Program-made: the position numbers and the translations under genes
Shown here: piece by piece, positions 50,804 through 59,120 of the stretch
Layout: each line of letters begins with the position of its first letter
Numbering within the stretch: position 1 is the first letter of the stretch
The notes under the pieces: generated by a model
What the model saw: the letters and a program-made list of their open reading frames with translations, nothing else
The model's database searches: none
Told to the model about the DNA's origin: nothing
Origin: Mesorhizobium sp. CAU 1732
Lineage (GTDB): Bacteria > Pseudomonadota > Alphaproteobacteria > Rhizobiales > Rhizobiaceae
Assembly: GCF_039888675.1 (NCBI RefSeq)
Contig: NZ_JBDQQR010000003.1
Coordinates: 310,001 to 374,000, forward strand
Direction of reading: 5' to 3'
Length of the DNA: 64,000 nt

Positions 50804-51757
50804 CTAATGCAGATGTGCGTGGGTCGGGCGATCGGCGCAATGGCCGAATTCCGGTTCGACGGTGACGTGTTCGATGCGGTGAACCTTCGCGAGCCGGAGC
50901 TTGATGTCGCAGATCGCGGCATGCGCGTCCGCCCCGTCGCGAAGGCAGGCATGCAGGGTTGCCATGTTGCGCGCGCCGTCCAGCGACCAGACATGCATGT
51001 GATGAACGCTGACGACGCTGCGGATGTTGGTCTCGATATCGCGCGCGATCAGGTCACGATCGAGACCGTTGGGGGTGCCTTCGAGCAGCATGTGGCCCGC
51101 TTCGCGCACGAGCGACCACGCGCTGCGGAAGAGCAGCACCGCGACCAGCGACGACAGGATCGGATCGATAGGATACCAGCCGGTGTAAAGAATGATCAGC
51201 GCGGCCGCGATCGCGGCGACAGACCCGAGCAGATCGCCGATGACATGCAGGATCGCGCCGCGCATGTTGAGGTTCTCGCGATCGCCGCCATGCAGCACGA
51301 AGAAGGCGGTGATGTTCACAAGCAGCCCCAGGACGGCGACCACGAGCATCGGCCCGCCCATGATCGGAGACGGCTCCGAAATGCGGTGGAAGGCTTCGTA
51401 GACGATCCAAAGGCCGATGGCGAAGACGGTCAAGCCGTTCGTGTAGGCGACGAGCGTCTTCACCCGGTCGAAGCCATAGGTCAGCCGCGACGTGGCCGCC
51501 CGGCTCGCAAGATGGAAAGCATACCAGGCCAGCACCAGCGACACGCTGTCGGTGAGCATGTGCCCGGCATCGGCCAAAAGCGCCAGTGAGCCGGTGACGA
51601 TGCCGCCTATCGCTTCCGCCACCATGAAGCAGCCGGTCAGAAGGGCAGCGATCAGAACCCTGTTCTTGTCGCTCGAGCCATGCCCATGGCCAAGTGGACC
51701 GTGCGAATGTCCATGATCGTCATGAGCGTGTCCGTGATGATCGTGCGCGTGGCTCAT
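50804..51757 (-). CDS. Cation diffusion facilitator (CDF) metal exporter
   Basis: This is a proton-coupled exporter of Zn2+/Co2+-type ions, 317 residues. The His-rich N terminus (SHAHDHHGHAHDDHGHSHG) is followed by six TM helices. HxxxD metal sites are ALLADAGHMLTDSVSLVLAW in TM2 and ILHVIGDLLGSVAAIAAALI in TM5. A cytoplasmic ferredoxin-like domain ends in His-rich HAHLH. This resembles CzcD/ZitB. It is a second metal-efflux system close to the NicO gene, though transcribed from the other strand. Confidence 0.93.
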   Translation of the reverse strand: MSHAHDHHGHAHDDHGHSHGPLGHGHGSSDKNRVLIAALLTGCFMVAEAIGGIVTGSLALLADAGHMLTDSVSLVLAWYAFHLASRAATSRLTYGFDRVKTLVAYTNGLTVFAIGLWIVYEAFHRISEPSPIMGGPMLVVAVLGLLVNITAFFVLHGGDRENLNMRGAILHVIGDLLGSVAAIAAALIILYTGWYPIDPILSSLVAVLLFRSAWSLVREAGHMLLEGTPNGLDRDLIARDIETNIRSVVSVHHMHVWSLDGARNMATLHACLRDGADAHAAICDIKLRLAKVHRIEHVTVEPEFGHCADRPTHAHLH

Positions 51758-51765
51758 TGCGTCGC

Positions 51766-52452
51766 CTAACTGGAAATCGAGGTTCGAATATCCTCGAGCC
51801 GCTTCAGTTGCCGCCCTTCACTATCGAAATTCGACGGATCAAGCCACTCCTCAAAGGCGCGGCGTATCGTCGGCCAATCCTTGTCGATCATCGCGAACCA
51901 GGCCGTATCGCGGTTCTTGCCCTTGACGATCATATGCTGGCGGAAAATGCCCTCGAAGTCGAAGCCGAAGCGAAGTGCCGCGCGCCGCGACGGTTCGTTG
52001 TCGGCATTGCACTTCCATTCGAAGCGGCGGTAGCCGAGGTCGTCGAAAGCGTGTCTGGCGAACAGATAAAGCGCCTCCGTCGCGGCAGGCTTGCGGGCGA
52101 CCGGCGGGTTCCACAAGATGTTGCCGATCTCGATCACGCCGAACGTGCGATCGATGCGCATATAGCTCTGCCGGCCGGCGATCTTGCCGCTCGCCTTGTC
52201 TATGACCGTGTAGAACAGCGGATCGCTCGATGCGGTCGCCTTGTCGATCCAGGCCTGGAACGCATCGCGCGTCTCGGCAGGTTGCTCGAACAGCCATCTA
52301 AAGCGATCGTCCTTGTCGTCCGTCGCGGAAGCTAGGTAGAGACCATCGCCATGCCTTGCGGCGTCGAACTGTTCCAGGCGCACATATCGCCCCTCCATCG
52401 TCGCGATCGACGGCCCTTCGCGAGGCGTCCATGTGCTGAGTTCGGTTTCCAT
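51766..52452 (-). CDS. GNAT acetyltransferase, RimJ/RimL-like
   Basis: It has 228 residues. RimJ/RimL-type motifs are ASGKIAGRQSYMRIDRTFGV, IEIGNILWNPPVARKPAATE and YRRFEWKCNADNEPSRRAAL followed by RFGFDFEGIFRQHMIVKGKN. Members acetylate protein N termini or small amines; the substrate here is unknown. It is 8 nt upstream of the CDF gene and could head that unit. It is divergent from the aminotransferase across 82 nt. Confidence 0.9.
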   Translation of the reverse strand: METELSTWTPREGPSIATMEGRYVRLEQFDAARHGDGLYLASATDDKDDRFRWLFEQPAETRDAFQAWIDKATASSDPLFYTVIDKASGKIAGRQSYMRIDRTFGVIEIGNILWNPPVARKPAATEALYLFARHAFDDLGYRRFEWKCNADNEPSRRAALRFGFDFEGIFRQHMIVKGKNRDTAWFAMIDKDWPTIRRAFEEWLDPSNFDSEGRQLKRLEDIRTSISS

Positions 52453-52534
52453 CGGGCGTTCCTGTGATTGACAAATCGGGCGGGACGCTCACAAAAACAC
52501 GTCTCCACGCCAAGAACCACGAAAGGCCGCCCTG

Positions 52535-53719
52535 ATGCTCCAAACGATCGACGCTTTCGACCGGATAGGCGAGGAGAACGCGTTTGCGGTGCTCGCGCGT
52601 GCGACGGCACTGGCGCAGTCCGGCAAGGACGTCATCAATCTCGGCATCGGACAGCCGGACTTCCGCACGCCCGACCACATCGTCGAGGCGGCGATCAAGG
52701 CGCTGCGCGATGGCCATCACGGCTACACGCCCGCCACGGGCCTGCTTGCCACCCGCGAGGCGGTCGCGCGCCGGACGCTCACCACGACAGGCATCGAGGT
52801 TTCCCCCGAAACCGTGATGATCATGCCGGGCGGAAAACCGACCATGTTCGCCGCGATCCTCATGTTCGGCGCCCCGGGCGTTGACATCCTCTATCCCGAT
52901 CCGGGCTTTCCAATCTATCGCTCGATGATCGAATTCACCGGCGCGCGGCCTGTGCCCGTTCCGATCCGCGAGGAGAACGGCTTCGCGTTCTCTGCCGACG
53001 AGACGCTTTCGCTCATCACGCCGGCGACGCGCCTGCTAATCCTGAATTCGCCTGCGAACCCGACAGGCGGCGTCACGCCGCGCGCCGAGATCGAGAAACT
53101 CGTGAAGGGTCTGGAGCGGCACCCCCATGTTGCGATCATGTCCGACGAGATCTACGACGTCATGACCTATGACGGGGAGGAGCACACCTCGCTGCTCCGG
53201 TTCCCCGAAATCCGCGACCGGCTGATCGTGCTCAACGGATGGTCGAAGACCTGGGCGATGACCGGCTGGCGCATGGGCTGGTCGATCTGGCCGAATTCGG
53301 CGGAAAGCGGATATCTCTACGACAAGGTCAGAAAGCTCGCCGTCAATTGCTGGTCGTGCGTCAATGCGCCGAGCCAGTTCGCGGGCATCGCCGCGATCGA
53401 CGGCCCGCAAGACGAGGTCGCGACGATGATGAAGGCGTTCGATCGTCGCCGGAAGATCGTCGTCGAGGGATTGAACGGCCTGCCCGGCGTTTCATGCATC
53501 ACGCCGAAGGGTGCGTTCTACGCATTCCCCAACGTGTCTGGAACGGGATGGCCGGCAAAGAAACTGGCCAATGCGCTGCTCGACGAAACCGGCGTTGCCC
53601 TGATCAGCGGCCCGGACTTCGGTGTCCTCGGAGAGGGCTACCTGCGTCTGTCCTACGCGAATTCGGAAGAGAACATTCTGCGGGCGCTGGAGCGCATGCA
53701 TGCCTTTCTGGTGAAATAA
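52535..53719 (+). CDS. Class I/II pyridoxal-phosphate aminotransferase
   Basis: This is a fold-type I aminotransferase of 394 residues. Motifs are DVINLGIGQPDFRTPDHI, the substrate-site LILNSPANPTGGVTPRAEIE, Asp in MSDEIYDVM, and the PLP lysine in LNGWSKTWAMTGWRMGW. The C-terminal Arg is expected in EGYLRLSYAN. Several specificities (Asp, aromatic, Ala, kynurenine) are compatible and context does not decide. It is followed at 47 nt by a YCII gene on the same strand. Confidence 0.92.
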   Translation: MLQTIDAFDRIGEENAFAVLARATALAQSGKDVINLGIGQPDFRTPDHIVEAAIKALRDGHHGYTPATGLLATREAVARRTLTTTGIEVSPETVMIMPGGKPTMFAAILMFGAPGVDILYPDPGFPIYRSMIEFTGARPVPVPIREENGFAFSADETLSLITPATRLLILNSPANPTGGVTPRAEIEKLVKGLERHPHVAIMSDEIYDVMTYDGEEHTSLLRFPEIRDRLIVLNGWSKTWAMTGWRMGWSIWPNSAESGYLYDKVRKLAVNCWSCVNAPSQFAGIAAIDGPQDEVATMMKAFDRRRKIVVEGLNGLPGVSCITPKGAFYAFPNVSGTGWPAKKLANALLDETGVALISGPDFGVLGEGYLRLSYANSEENILRALERMHAFLVK

Positions 53720-53766
53720 GAGGACACTCGCAGCCCCGCAGCAAACCCAACGATGAGAGACGTCCG

Positions 53767-54138
53767 ATGCTCTACGCCATACTCGCCTATCATGAGGAAA
53801 GTGCCATCACCGCCATGACGCCACAGCAGGACAATGTGCTGATGGACCGCTTGATGGAGGCCCATGAGCGGATCAACGAGAAGGGAACGCTCGGTCCTGC
53901 GGCACGGCTCGATTTCACGGGCAAGGCAGTCACCTTGCGCGGGTCCGCCGACGCGATGGTCATCGACGGTCCGTTCGCCGAAACCAAGGAACAGCTCCTC
54001 GGCCTCTATGTGCTCGAATGCGCGTCTCTCGAGGAGGCGATCGAGTCAGCGCGCGACCTGCGGCGCGTGAACACCTCCGCAGTCTACGAAATTCGCCCGA
54101 TCACGTTCTATCTGCCGGGTAACGCGGTGCAGGGGTAA
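53767..54138 (+). CDS. YCII-related (DGPF) domain protein
   Basis: It has 123 residues. It matches the YCII/DGPF family: LYAILAYHEESAITAMTPQQ at the N terminus, TLRGSADAMVIDGPFAETKE with the DGPF motif, and QLLGLYVLECASLEEAIESA. A ferredoxin-like fold is expected. Relatives are often near sigma factors or dehydrogenases; the molecular function is not established. GAGAG lies upstream of the ATG. It converges on the SDR gene. Confidence 0.9.
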   Translation: MLYAILAYHEESAITAMTPQQDNVLMDRLMEAHERINEKGTLGPAARLDFTGKAVTLRGSADAMVIDGPFAETKEQLLGLYVLECASLEEAIESARDLRRVNTSAVYEIRPITFYLPGNAVQG

Positions 54139-54195
54139 TCCGGCAGATCGACGGGTTCCGAGATGTTCGGCTCCCGCCGATCCGCCCGATAACAA

Positions 54196-54954
54196 TCATC
54201 CGCGACCGACGAACGGCATCTTGGTCGCCATGACCGTCATGAACAGAACATTGGCGTCGAGCGGCAGGCTCGCCATATGGCGCACCGCGTCGGAAACGCG
54301 CCCCACGTCCATCACCGCTTCAACGGCGATGTCGCCATTCGCTTGCGGAACGCCCTTCGTCATCGGCGCGGCCATCTCGGTCAGCGCATTGCCGATATCG
54401 ATCTGGCCGCAGGCGATGTCGAACGGACGCCCGTCGAGCGCGAGCGTCTTCGTCAGGCCGGTGATCGCGTGCTTCGTCACCGTGTAGGGCACCGAGCCCG
54501 GGCGCGGCGCATAGGCGGAGATCGAACCGTTGTTGATGATCCTGCCCCCCATGGGCGCCTGGTGGCGCATCATGGAAAATGCGCCACGCGCGCACAGGAA
54601 GGAGCCGGTCAGATTGACACCGACCACGTCGTGCCAGACCTCGACCGGAATCTCGTCGATCGTGGTGGATTTGTAGCCCATGCCGGCATTGTTGAAGAGA
54701 AGATCGAGCCGTCCGAACTCCGACTTGATGCGCTGGAAAAGACGATCAACCTCGTCGGATTTGGAAACGTCGCAAGCGATCGGCAGCGCTTTTCCCGAGC
54801 CGGAAGAAATCGCTGCGGATGCTGCTTCTTCGAGCTTGTCGAGCCTGCGGCCGGTGAAAACGGTGTGCCAGCCATCCTGCACGAGCGCGGTTGCGACTGC
54901 CTTGCCGATACCGCTTCCTGCACCGGTTACGAGTGCGATCTGTCCTTCAGCCAT
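54196..54954 (-). CDS. Short-chain dehydrogenase/reductase (SDR)
   Basis: This is a classical NAD(P)-dependent SDR of 252 residues. Cofactor motif: ALVTGAGSGIGKAVATALVQ; structural motif NNAG in DLLFNNAGMGY. Catalytic Ser-Tyr-Lys: IINNGSISAYAPRPGSVPYT followed by VTKHAITGLTK. An Arg in FTGRRLDKLEE after the second strand suggests NADP preference. The substrate is unknown. It sits alone, downstream of the multi-TM gene but separated by a hairpin and 197 nt. Confidence 0.92.
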   Translation of the reverse strand: MAEGQIALVTGAGSGIGKAVATALVQDGWHTVFTGRRLDKLEEAASAAISSGSGKALPIACDVSKSDEVDRLFQRIKSEFGRLDLLFNNAGMGYKSTTIDEIPVEVWHDVVGVNLTGSFLCARGAFSMMRHQAPMGGRIINNGSISAYAPRPGSVPYTVTKHAITGLTKTLALDGRPFDIACGQIDIGNALTEMAAPMTKGVPQANGDIAVEAVMDVGRVSDAVRHMASLPLDANVLFMTVMATKMPFVGRG

Positions 54955-55036
54955 TAACGTACCTCCCTCTTTGCAGCATGTTGATTTGCAGATGGGAGAC
55001 GGGATGGCAAGGCAAAGCGGTCATTCGCCGCCAAAG

Positions 55037-55064
55037 AAAGGGCGGCCATGGGAGACCGCCCTTT
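55037..55064 (-). terminator. Hairpin terminator after the multi-TM gene
   Basis: Stem AAAGGGCGG (55037-55045) / CCGCCCTTT (55056-55064). Read on the minus strand it ends CCCTTTCTTTGG, a modest U-rich stretch. It should end transcription from 56009 leftward before the SDR gene. Confidence 0.6.
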
Positions 55065-55128
55065 GATCTGAATCGCGCTTGGGAGGAGGAGAAGCCGATC
55101 CGACTGACACCAGAGTGAACCCGATGTC

Positions 55129-55143
55129 TTAACCATTGGTTAA
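55129..55143. promoter_or_regulatory. Perfect CtrA-type full box
   Basis: TTAA-CCATTGG-TTAA, flanked by C on the right, is a perfect palindrome and an exact TTAA-N7-TTAA match. It lies 8 nt past the stop of the multi-TM gene and 175 nt upstream of the SDR ATG. It shares TTAACCATTGGTT with the flagellin-3 promoter at 16518-16530. Confidence 0.45.
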
Positions 55144-55151
55144 CGACAAAC

Positions 55152-56009
55152 TCATCCCCCGATCGACGGCAGGAACGGATTCCCGGCCAGCGCCTGCATG
55201 AATGTAAAACCGACCAGGATGACGAAAGCCAGAGCGAACAGTCTCACAGGGCGGCGCTCATCGCCGCCGAACATTGCGACGGACAACAACCCGAATGCCG
55301 GGACGAAGTGCATCGCGTGAGTGGCGAAGAAGTGCGAGACGCGCAGATCGCCGCGATCGCGCGCCCATCCCATGAGCGGGAACCCGCCGACGCCCGCTCC
55401 TGACCCGCCGACAAAATGCGAGCTCATCGAACTCATCGTGCCTGCGGTCAACAGCGTGAATGGCAGCACCAGAGCGAGACCGATCACGACGCTCTCCTTC
55501 AGCGCAGGCGCGAGAGTCGTCTGACGATTGCGGGCTATCTGCCAGGCGAAGACGGCGGAGGCGGATGTCAGCAACACTGCGGCCGCACCCATGGCGGAGT
55601 AGATGATGTCTCCGATCGGCGTCCGGTTGAAATGTGAGGACGTGCCGATCGCGGCCGCACCGCCGATCCAGACGACCTCCAGAACGATCGCGGCTATGAC
55701 GGCGCCGATATAGACGCGGTACCAACGACGCTGCCGAACACCCTCCGACAGATAGCGCGCGAAGAAGACGAGCGTCAGCACGTAGACTGCGAGCGCCATC
55801 TCGAACTTGAACGGCTTCATCCAGACATTCACGCCCTGGATTGTGCGTGCGTCCACCAGCATGGCAAATAATGTCGGCGGCATGATAGCCAGCATGAGAA
55901 GGCCGACCGAAGCGAGAGCCGGTTCGTGACGCGTAAGGGCTTCCAGCGACCAACGCCGCTCAACCGTCTCGACGAGTGTTTGATCGATCGTCGCCACGGT
56001 CATGCTCAT
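55152..56009 (-). CDS. Multi-pass membrane protein of unknown function
   Basis: I chose ATG 56009, giving 285 residues, since AGGAGGAGGA lies directly upstream; an ATG two codons later is possible. About seven hydrophobic segments are visible, including ALASVGLLMLAIMPPTLFAM, ALAVYVLTLVFFARYLSEGV, YIGAVIAAIVLEVVWIGGAA, and a late MHFVPAFGLLSVAMFGGDE. His residues in SSHFVGG and SHFFATHAMHF are notable. I do not recognise the family. It lies 13 nt after the ABA4-like gene and is probably co-expressed with it under the divergent TetR. Confidence 0.85.
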   Translation of the reverse strand: MSMTVATIDQTLVETVERRWSLEALTRHEPALASVGLLMLAIMPPTLFAMLVDARTIQGVNVWMKPFKFEMALAVYVLTLVFFARYLSEGVRQRRWYRVYIGAVIAAIVLEVVWIGGAAAIGTSSHFNRTPIGDIIYSAMGAAAVLLTSASAVFAWQIARNRQTTLAPALKESVVIGLALVLPFTLLTAGTMSSMSSHFVGGSGAGVGGFPLMGWARDRGDLRVSHFFATHAMHFVPAFGLLSVAMFGGDERRPVRLFALAFVILVGFTFMQALAGNPFLPSIGG

Positions 56010-56022
56010 GTCCTCCTCCTGC

Positions 56023-56457
56023 TTACGACGCGACTGCCTGACGACGGGTGGGCAGCACCATGCGCAACGAGACGAAAGCCAGATATCCCACCGGGCCGAA
56101 CAGGAACGTAAGCGGCAGGCACGGCAGGACGAACCAGAAAGAAATGCCGTCGGCCCGTGCGGTCCGCACGATCCATGCACCCACAAAGAGATCGAAGGCG
56201 AGGTAGTGCAGCCAACCCGCGAGCAGCATTTCGCGACTCTCGAAAAGCAAGGCGACATTGTCGAGCGTGTCGAATCCGCCCTGGGCGCTGCTCCAGAACG
56301 CGAGGATCAAGCCGGTATAGGCGACCGACAGGAGGGCGGGAATGACGAGACCGGCAACCCTTTCGGCAACCGTCGGCAGCCATGGACTCGCGATCAGCGC
56401 CAGCCAGCCCACAATGGCGACAGGACCGCTCAGGCCGAAGATCGTGTCGGGATTCAT
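56023..56457 (-). CDS. ABA4-like membrane protein (DUF4281)
   Basis: I chose ATG 56457, giving 144 residues (CGGAGC 8 nt upstream). It has four TM helices. Family features are MNPDTIFGLSGPVAIVGWLA, MLLAGWLHYLAFDLFVGAWI, and VLPCLPLTFLFGPVGYLAFV. Plant ABA4 is required for neoxanthin formation; bacterial members have no settled function. Pairing with another multi-TM protein and a divergent TetR regulator suggests an envelope stress or lipid/carotenoid-related role, which is speculative. Confidence 0.85.
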   Translation of the reverse strand: MNPDTIFGLSGPVAIVGWLALIASPWLPTVAERVAGLVIPALLSVAYTGLILAFWSSAQGGFDTLDNVALLFESREMLLAGWLHYLAFDLFVGAWIVRTARADGISFWFVLPCLPLTFLFGPVGYLAFVSLRMVLPTRRQAVAS

Positions 56458-56494
56458 CGTCTTGCTCCGTTCTTGACGCAACAAGATCATCATA

Positions 56495-56536
56495 AATCTT
56501 TCCTATGTCAAGATTGATTTTTCCGATGGAAAGATT
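56495..56536. promoter_or_regulatory. Inverted repeat between the ABA4-like and TetR genes
   Basis: Arms AATCTTTCC (56495-56503) and GGAAAGATT (56528-56536) are perfect complements with a 24-nt spacer. A third AAGATT half-site (CAAGATTGA) lies inside the spacer. It is the natural candidate for the operator of the adjacent TetR regulator and probably overlaps both promoters. Confidence 0.6.
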
Positions 56537-56574
56537 GCCCTCTCGAGGCGGATGGGGCATGGCATTTATGAACG

Positions 56575-57219
56575 ATGCAGGGGCTGGACCGCATGACCGA
56601 TGACCTGAAGGCTCGCGAGACCTACCATCACGGCGATTTACGCCGCGCGCTTCTCAAGGCGGCGGAAGACGAACTGGCGGAAAAGGGTCCCGAGGGTTTT
56701 ACACTGCGCGGGTGTGCCAAGCGCGCCGGTGTATCGCACGCTGCACCCGCACATCACTTCGGCGACACCACCGGGCTTCTCTCGGCTTTGGCAGGGGAAG
56801 GTTATCAGAGGTTTCATGCCGCAATCGAGGCACGGATGGATGCCTCGCCAGATCAGACGCCGGAAGGCCGCATGGTCGCGGCGGGTCTGGGCTACGTGGC
56901 ATTCGCACGCGCCAATCCCGCGCTCTTCGGACTGATGTTTTCCTCGCGCAAGCCGGACTACGGCAATCCGGCATTGGAAAAGGCGGCATCCGCCGCCTTC
57001 GATCAGCTCGTCGACAGCGTCGCGGCTTTCCACGGCGACGACCCGCTGTCATCCCGAAAGGGACGCCAGCAGGTCGCGGCGATATGGTCGGTCGTCCACG
57101 GGCTTTCGGACCTGCTTCTGTCGCAGCGTTTGAAACTTCTCGCCCAGCAGGGCGATGACGAACTCGAGCAGGACCTGACAGGAATTCTGCGCGCCCTGAT
57201 CAGCCCGAAGGAAGCATGA
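56575..57219 (+). CDS. TetR-family transcriptional regulator
   Basis: It has 214 residues from ATG 56575; MTDDLKARETYHHGDLRRAL at 56593 is an equally good start. The HTH is AEDELAEKGPEGFTLRGCAK with RAGVSHAAPAHHFGDTTGLL. The C-terminal ligand domain is of the WHG type (FARANPALFGLMFSSRKPDY). It is divergent from the ABA4-like/multi-TM pair with an AAGATT-type inverted repeat between them, so local repression is likely. The ligand is unknown. Confidence 0.92.
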   Translation: MQGLDRMTDDLKARETYHHGDLRRALLKAAEDELAEKGPEGFTLRGCAKRAGVSHAAPAHHFGDTTGLLSALAGEGYQRFHAAIEARMDASPDQTPEGRMVAAGLGYVAFARANPALFGLMFSSRKPDYGNPALEKAASAAFDQLVDSVAAFHGDDPLSSRKGRQQVAAIWSVVHGLSDLLLSQRLKLLAQQGDDELEQDLTGILRALISPKEA

Positions 57220-57222
57220 CTG

Positions 57223-57957
57223 CTACCAGACCGAACTGGTCTGTTCGGTCTTCGCCTCGGACACCGTCGCTTCGATGTGATCCACCAGCGGGTCAGGCAG
57301 TTCAAGACGACCGGCGAGCATGTCGAGATAGCCGCGCTCGGCGCGGGTCTTGGGCTCGATGGCAATCCGCGATGCGGTGTAGAGTTCCGCCTTCTGAGCG
57401 TCGGTCTGCGCGGCACTGACCAGCGAATCCAGATCCACCGGACGCTCCAGTTCGGCGATCATGAACTGCTCGGCTTCCGCGCCCACGCCAGCCAGCTTCA
57501 GCTTGTCGGCGATCTTGCTGCGCTCGGCGTCGTCGATATGGCCATCGGCGCGTGCCGCCGCGATCATGGCCCGGACGATGACGAGAGCAAACTCGGCCTC
57601 GCCCTGGGGCGCCTGAGACGGGTGGAAAGGGGTATCGGTGGGCGGCGGCAACAGCACCTGCTCCTGCTCGGCGGGCGTACCGGGCTGCGCGGCTCCCGGC
57701 TCCTTGCCGGCCTGGTAATTCTGATAGGCCTTGTAGGCGAGACCGGCAACGGCGGCCATGCCGCCCAGCTTCAGCGCCGAGCCGGTCACTGCCCGGCCCG
57801 TGCCGGTGCCAAGCAGAACCGCGGCAAGCGCGCCGGCGGCGAGCGGATTGTCCTTTGCCATCTGGACCGCCTGCCCGGCCTTATCCTTCACCGTGCCCTG
57901 CGTGCCCGGCACTTTCGAGCCCAGCAGATCGTCCAGCAGCTTCTTGGGATCAAACAT
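57223..57957 (-). CDS. DUF533 / TerB-like protein
   Basis: I chose ATG 57957, giving 244 residues; GGAGG sits just before it and an ATG four codons earlier overlaps that site. The N terminus FDPKKLLDDLLGSKVPGTQG leads to a hydrophobic Ala/Gly segment (AAGALAAVLLGTGTGRAVTG) and KLGGMAAVAGLAYKAYQNYQ, all DUF533 hallmarks. The C-terminal TerB-like helical domain includes IVRAMIAAARADGHIDDAER and a Glu/Asp pattern that could bind metal. The function is unknown. It converges on the TetR gene with 3 nt between stops. Confidence 0.9.
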   Translation of the reverse strand: MFDPKKLLDDLLGSKVPGTQGTVKDKAGQAVQMAKDNPLAAGALAAVLLGTGTGRAVTGSALKLGGMAAVAGLAYKAYQNYQAGKEPGAAQPGTPAEQEQVLLPPPTDTPFHPSQAPQGEAEFALVIVRAMIAAARADGHIDDAERSKIADKLKLAGVGAEAEQFMIAELERPVDLDSLVSAAQTDAQKAELYTASRIAIEPKTRAERGYLDMLAGRLELPDPLVDHIEATVSEAKTEQTSSVW

Positions 57958-58067
57958 CCTCGCCTCCATAAGTTTTGACGTCCATGCAACGCCGGACGGC
58001 GCGAATGGTTCGTCAGAGGTAGGCGGGCCGTGTGTCCATTGCAATGTCGCCAGGCAAAATCCACGGA

Positions 58068-58994
58068 TCAGCCGCCGATATGCGGGGCCCGGCCATGCTT
58101 TTCGGCCAGTTCGACCTGCCGCTGGCGTTCGGCATAGCGCTCGCGGTCGGCATCGCTGCGGCTGTCGTGGCAGCGATGGCACGAAATGCCCTCGACAAAG
58201 TGCGGTGACAGTTTTTCCTCAGCCGTCAGGGGGTGGCGGCATGCGCGACACAGTTCCGCCTCGCCCTGACGCAGGCCGTGCGTCACCGACACGCGCTCGT
58301 CGAAGACGAAGCACTCGCCCTCCCACAGGCTCTGATCTTGCGGAACCTCTTCCAGATATTTGAGGATGCCGCCCTTGAGGTGGAACACCTCCTCGATGCC
58401 GAGCGAGCGCACATAGGCGGTCGCTTTCTCGCAGCGTATGCCGCCGGTGCAGAACATCGCCACCTTGCGCCCGGCCAGTTCGTCGCGGTGTGCCTGTGCC
58501 CAGCCGGGAAACTCGCTGAAGCTCGACGTCGCCGGATCGAGCGCCCCCTTGAAGGTCCCGAGCGCGACCTCGTAGCCATTGCGCGTGTCGATGACGATCG
58601 TGGCCGGATCGGAAACGAGGGCGTTCCAGTCTCCGGCCTCGACATACGCGCCCGCGTCGCGCGACGGGTCGAGACCCTCCACGCCCATCGTCACGATCTC
58701 CTTCTTCAGCCGCACCTTCATGCGGTGGAAAGGCATGTCCGCTGCCTCGCTGTATTTCACGTCGATGCCCGCCAGTTCCGGCATCGCATCGAGATGCGCG
58801 ATCAGTTCGCGGATCGCCGCAGGCGCGCCCGCGACGGTCCCGTTGATCCCCTCATGCGCCAGAAGCAGGGTGCCCTTGATATCCCGCGCGCTGCAAAAAG
58901 CGGTCAACGGCGCGCGCATCTCGCGCCATTGGGGTAGCGAGGCGAAGCGATAGAGCGCCGCGACGAGGAAGGACGGGTTGGAATTTTCGATCAT
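58068..58994 (-). CDS. trhO: tRNA uridine(34) hydroxylase TrhO (rhodanese domain)
   Basis: TrhO (YceA) is an oxygen-dependent tRNA U34 hydroxylase that starts 5-methoxyuridine or cmo5U formation. I chose ATG 58994, giving 308 residues. The N-terminal acylphosphatase-like part includes [20 protein letters not shown]. The central rhodanese domain has the active-site loop [22 protein letters not shown]-terminal zinc-like Cys cluster is LCRACRHPL and ISCHRCHDS. Length and motifs are typical. It appears monocistronic. Confidence 0.95.
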   Translation of the reverse strand: MIENSNPSFLVAALYRFASLPQWREMRAPLTAFCSARDIKGTLLLAHEGINGTVAGAPAAIRELIAHLDAMPELAGIDVKYSEAADMPFHRMKVRLKKEIVTMGVEGLDPSRDAGAYVEAGDWNALVSDPATIVIDTRNGYEVALGTFKGALDPATSSFSEFPGWAQAHRDELAGRKVAMFCTGGIRCEKATAYVRSLGIEEVFHLKGGILKYLEEVPQDQSLWEGECFVFDERVSVTHGLRQGEAELCRACRHPLTAEEKLSPHFVEGISCHRCHDSRSDADRERYAERQRQVELAEKHGRAPHIGG

Positions 58995-59120
58995 GCGGCG
59001 TTGCCTAGCGCCGCAGCGCGGCCGATTCAAGATGACGCCGAAAAGCAATTTGCAACGAACTTATCCACCCCCCTCGCCAGCGCGTGGAGAATGTCGCCGA
59101 ACGCAACGGAGGCTGAGAGC

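Noticed and set aside
50540..51589. 349-residue plus-strand open frame
   Set aside because: Antisense to the CDF exporter and the small membrane protein; no motifs.
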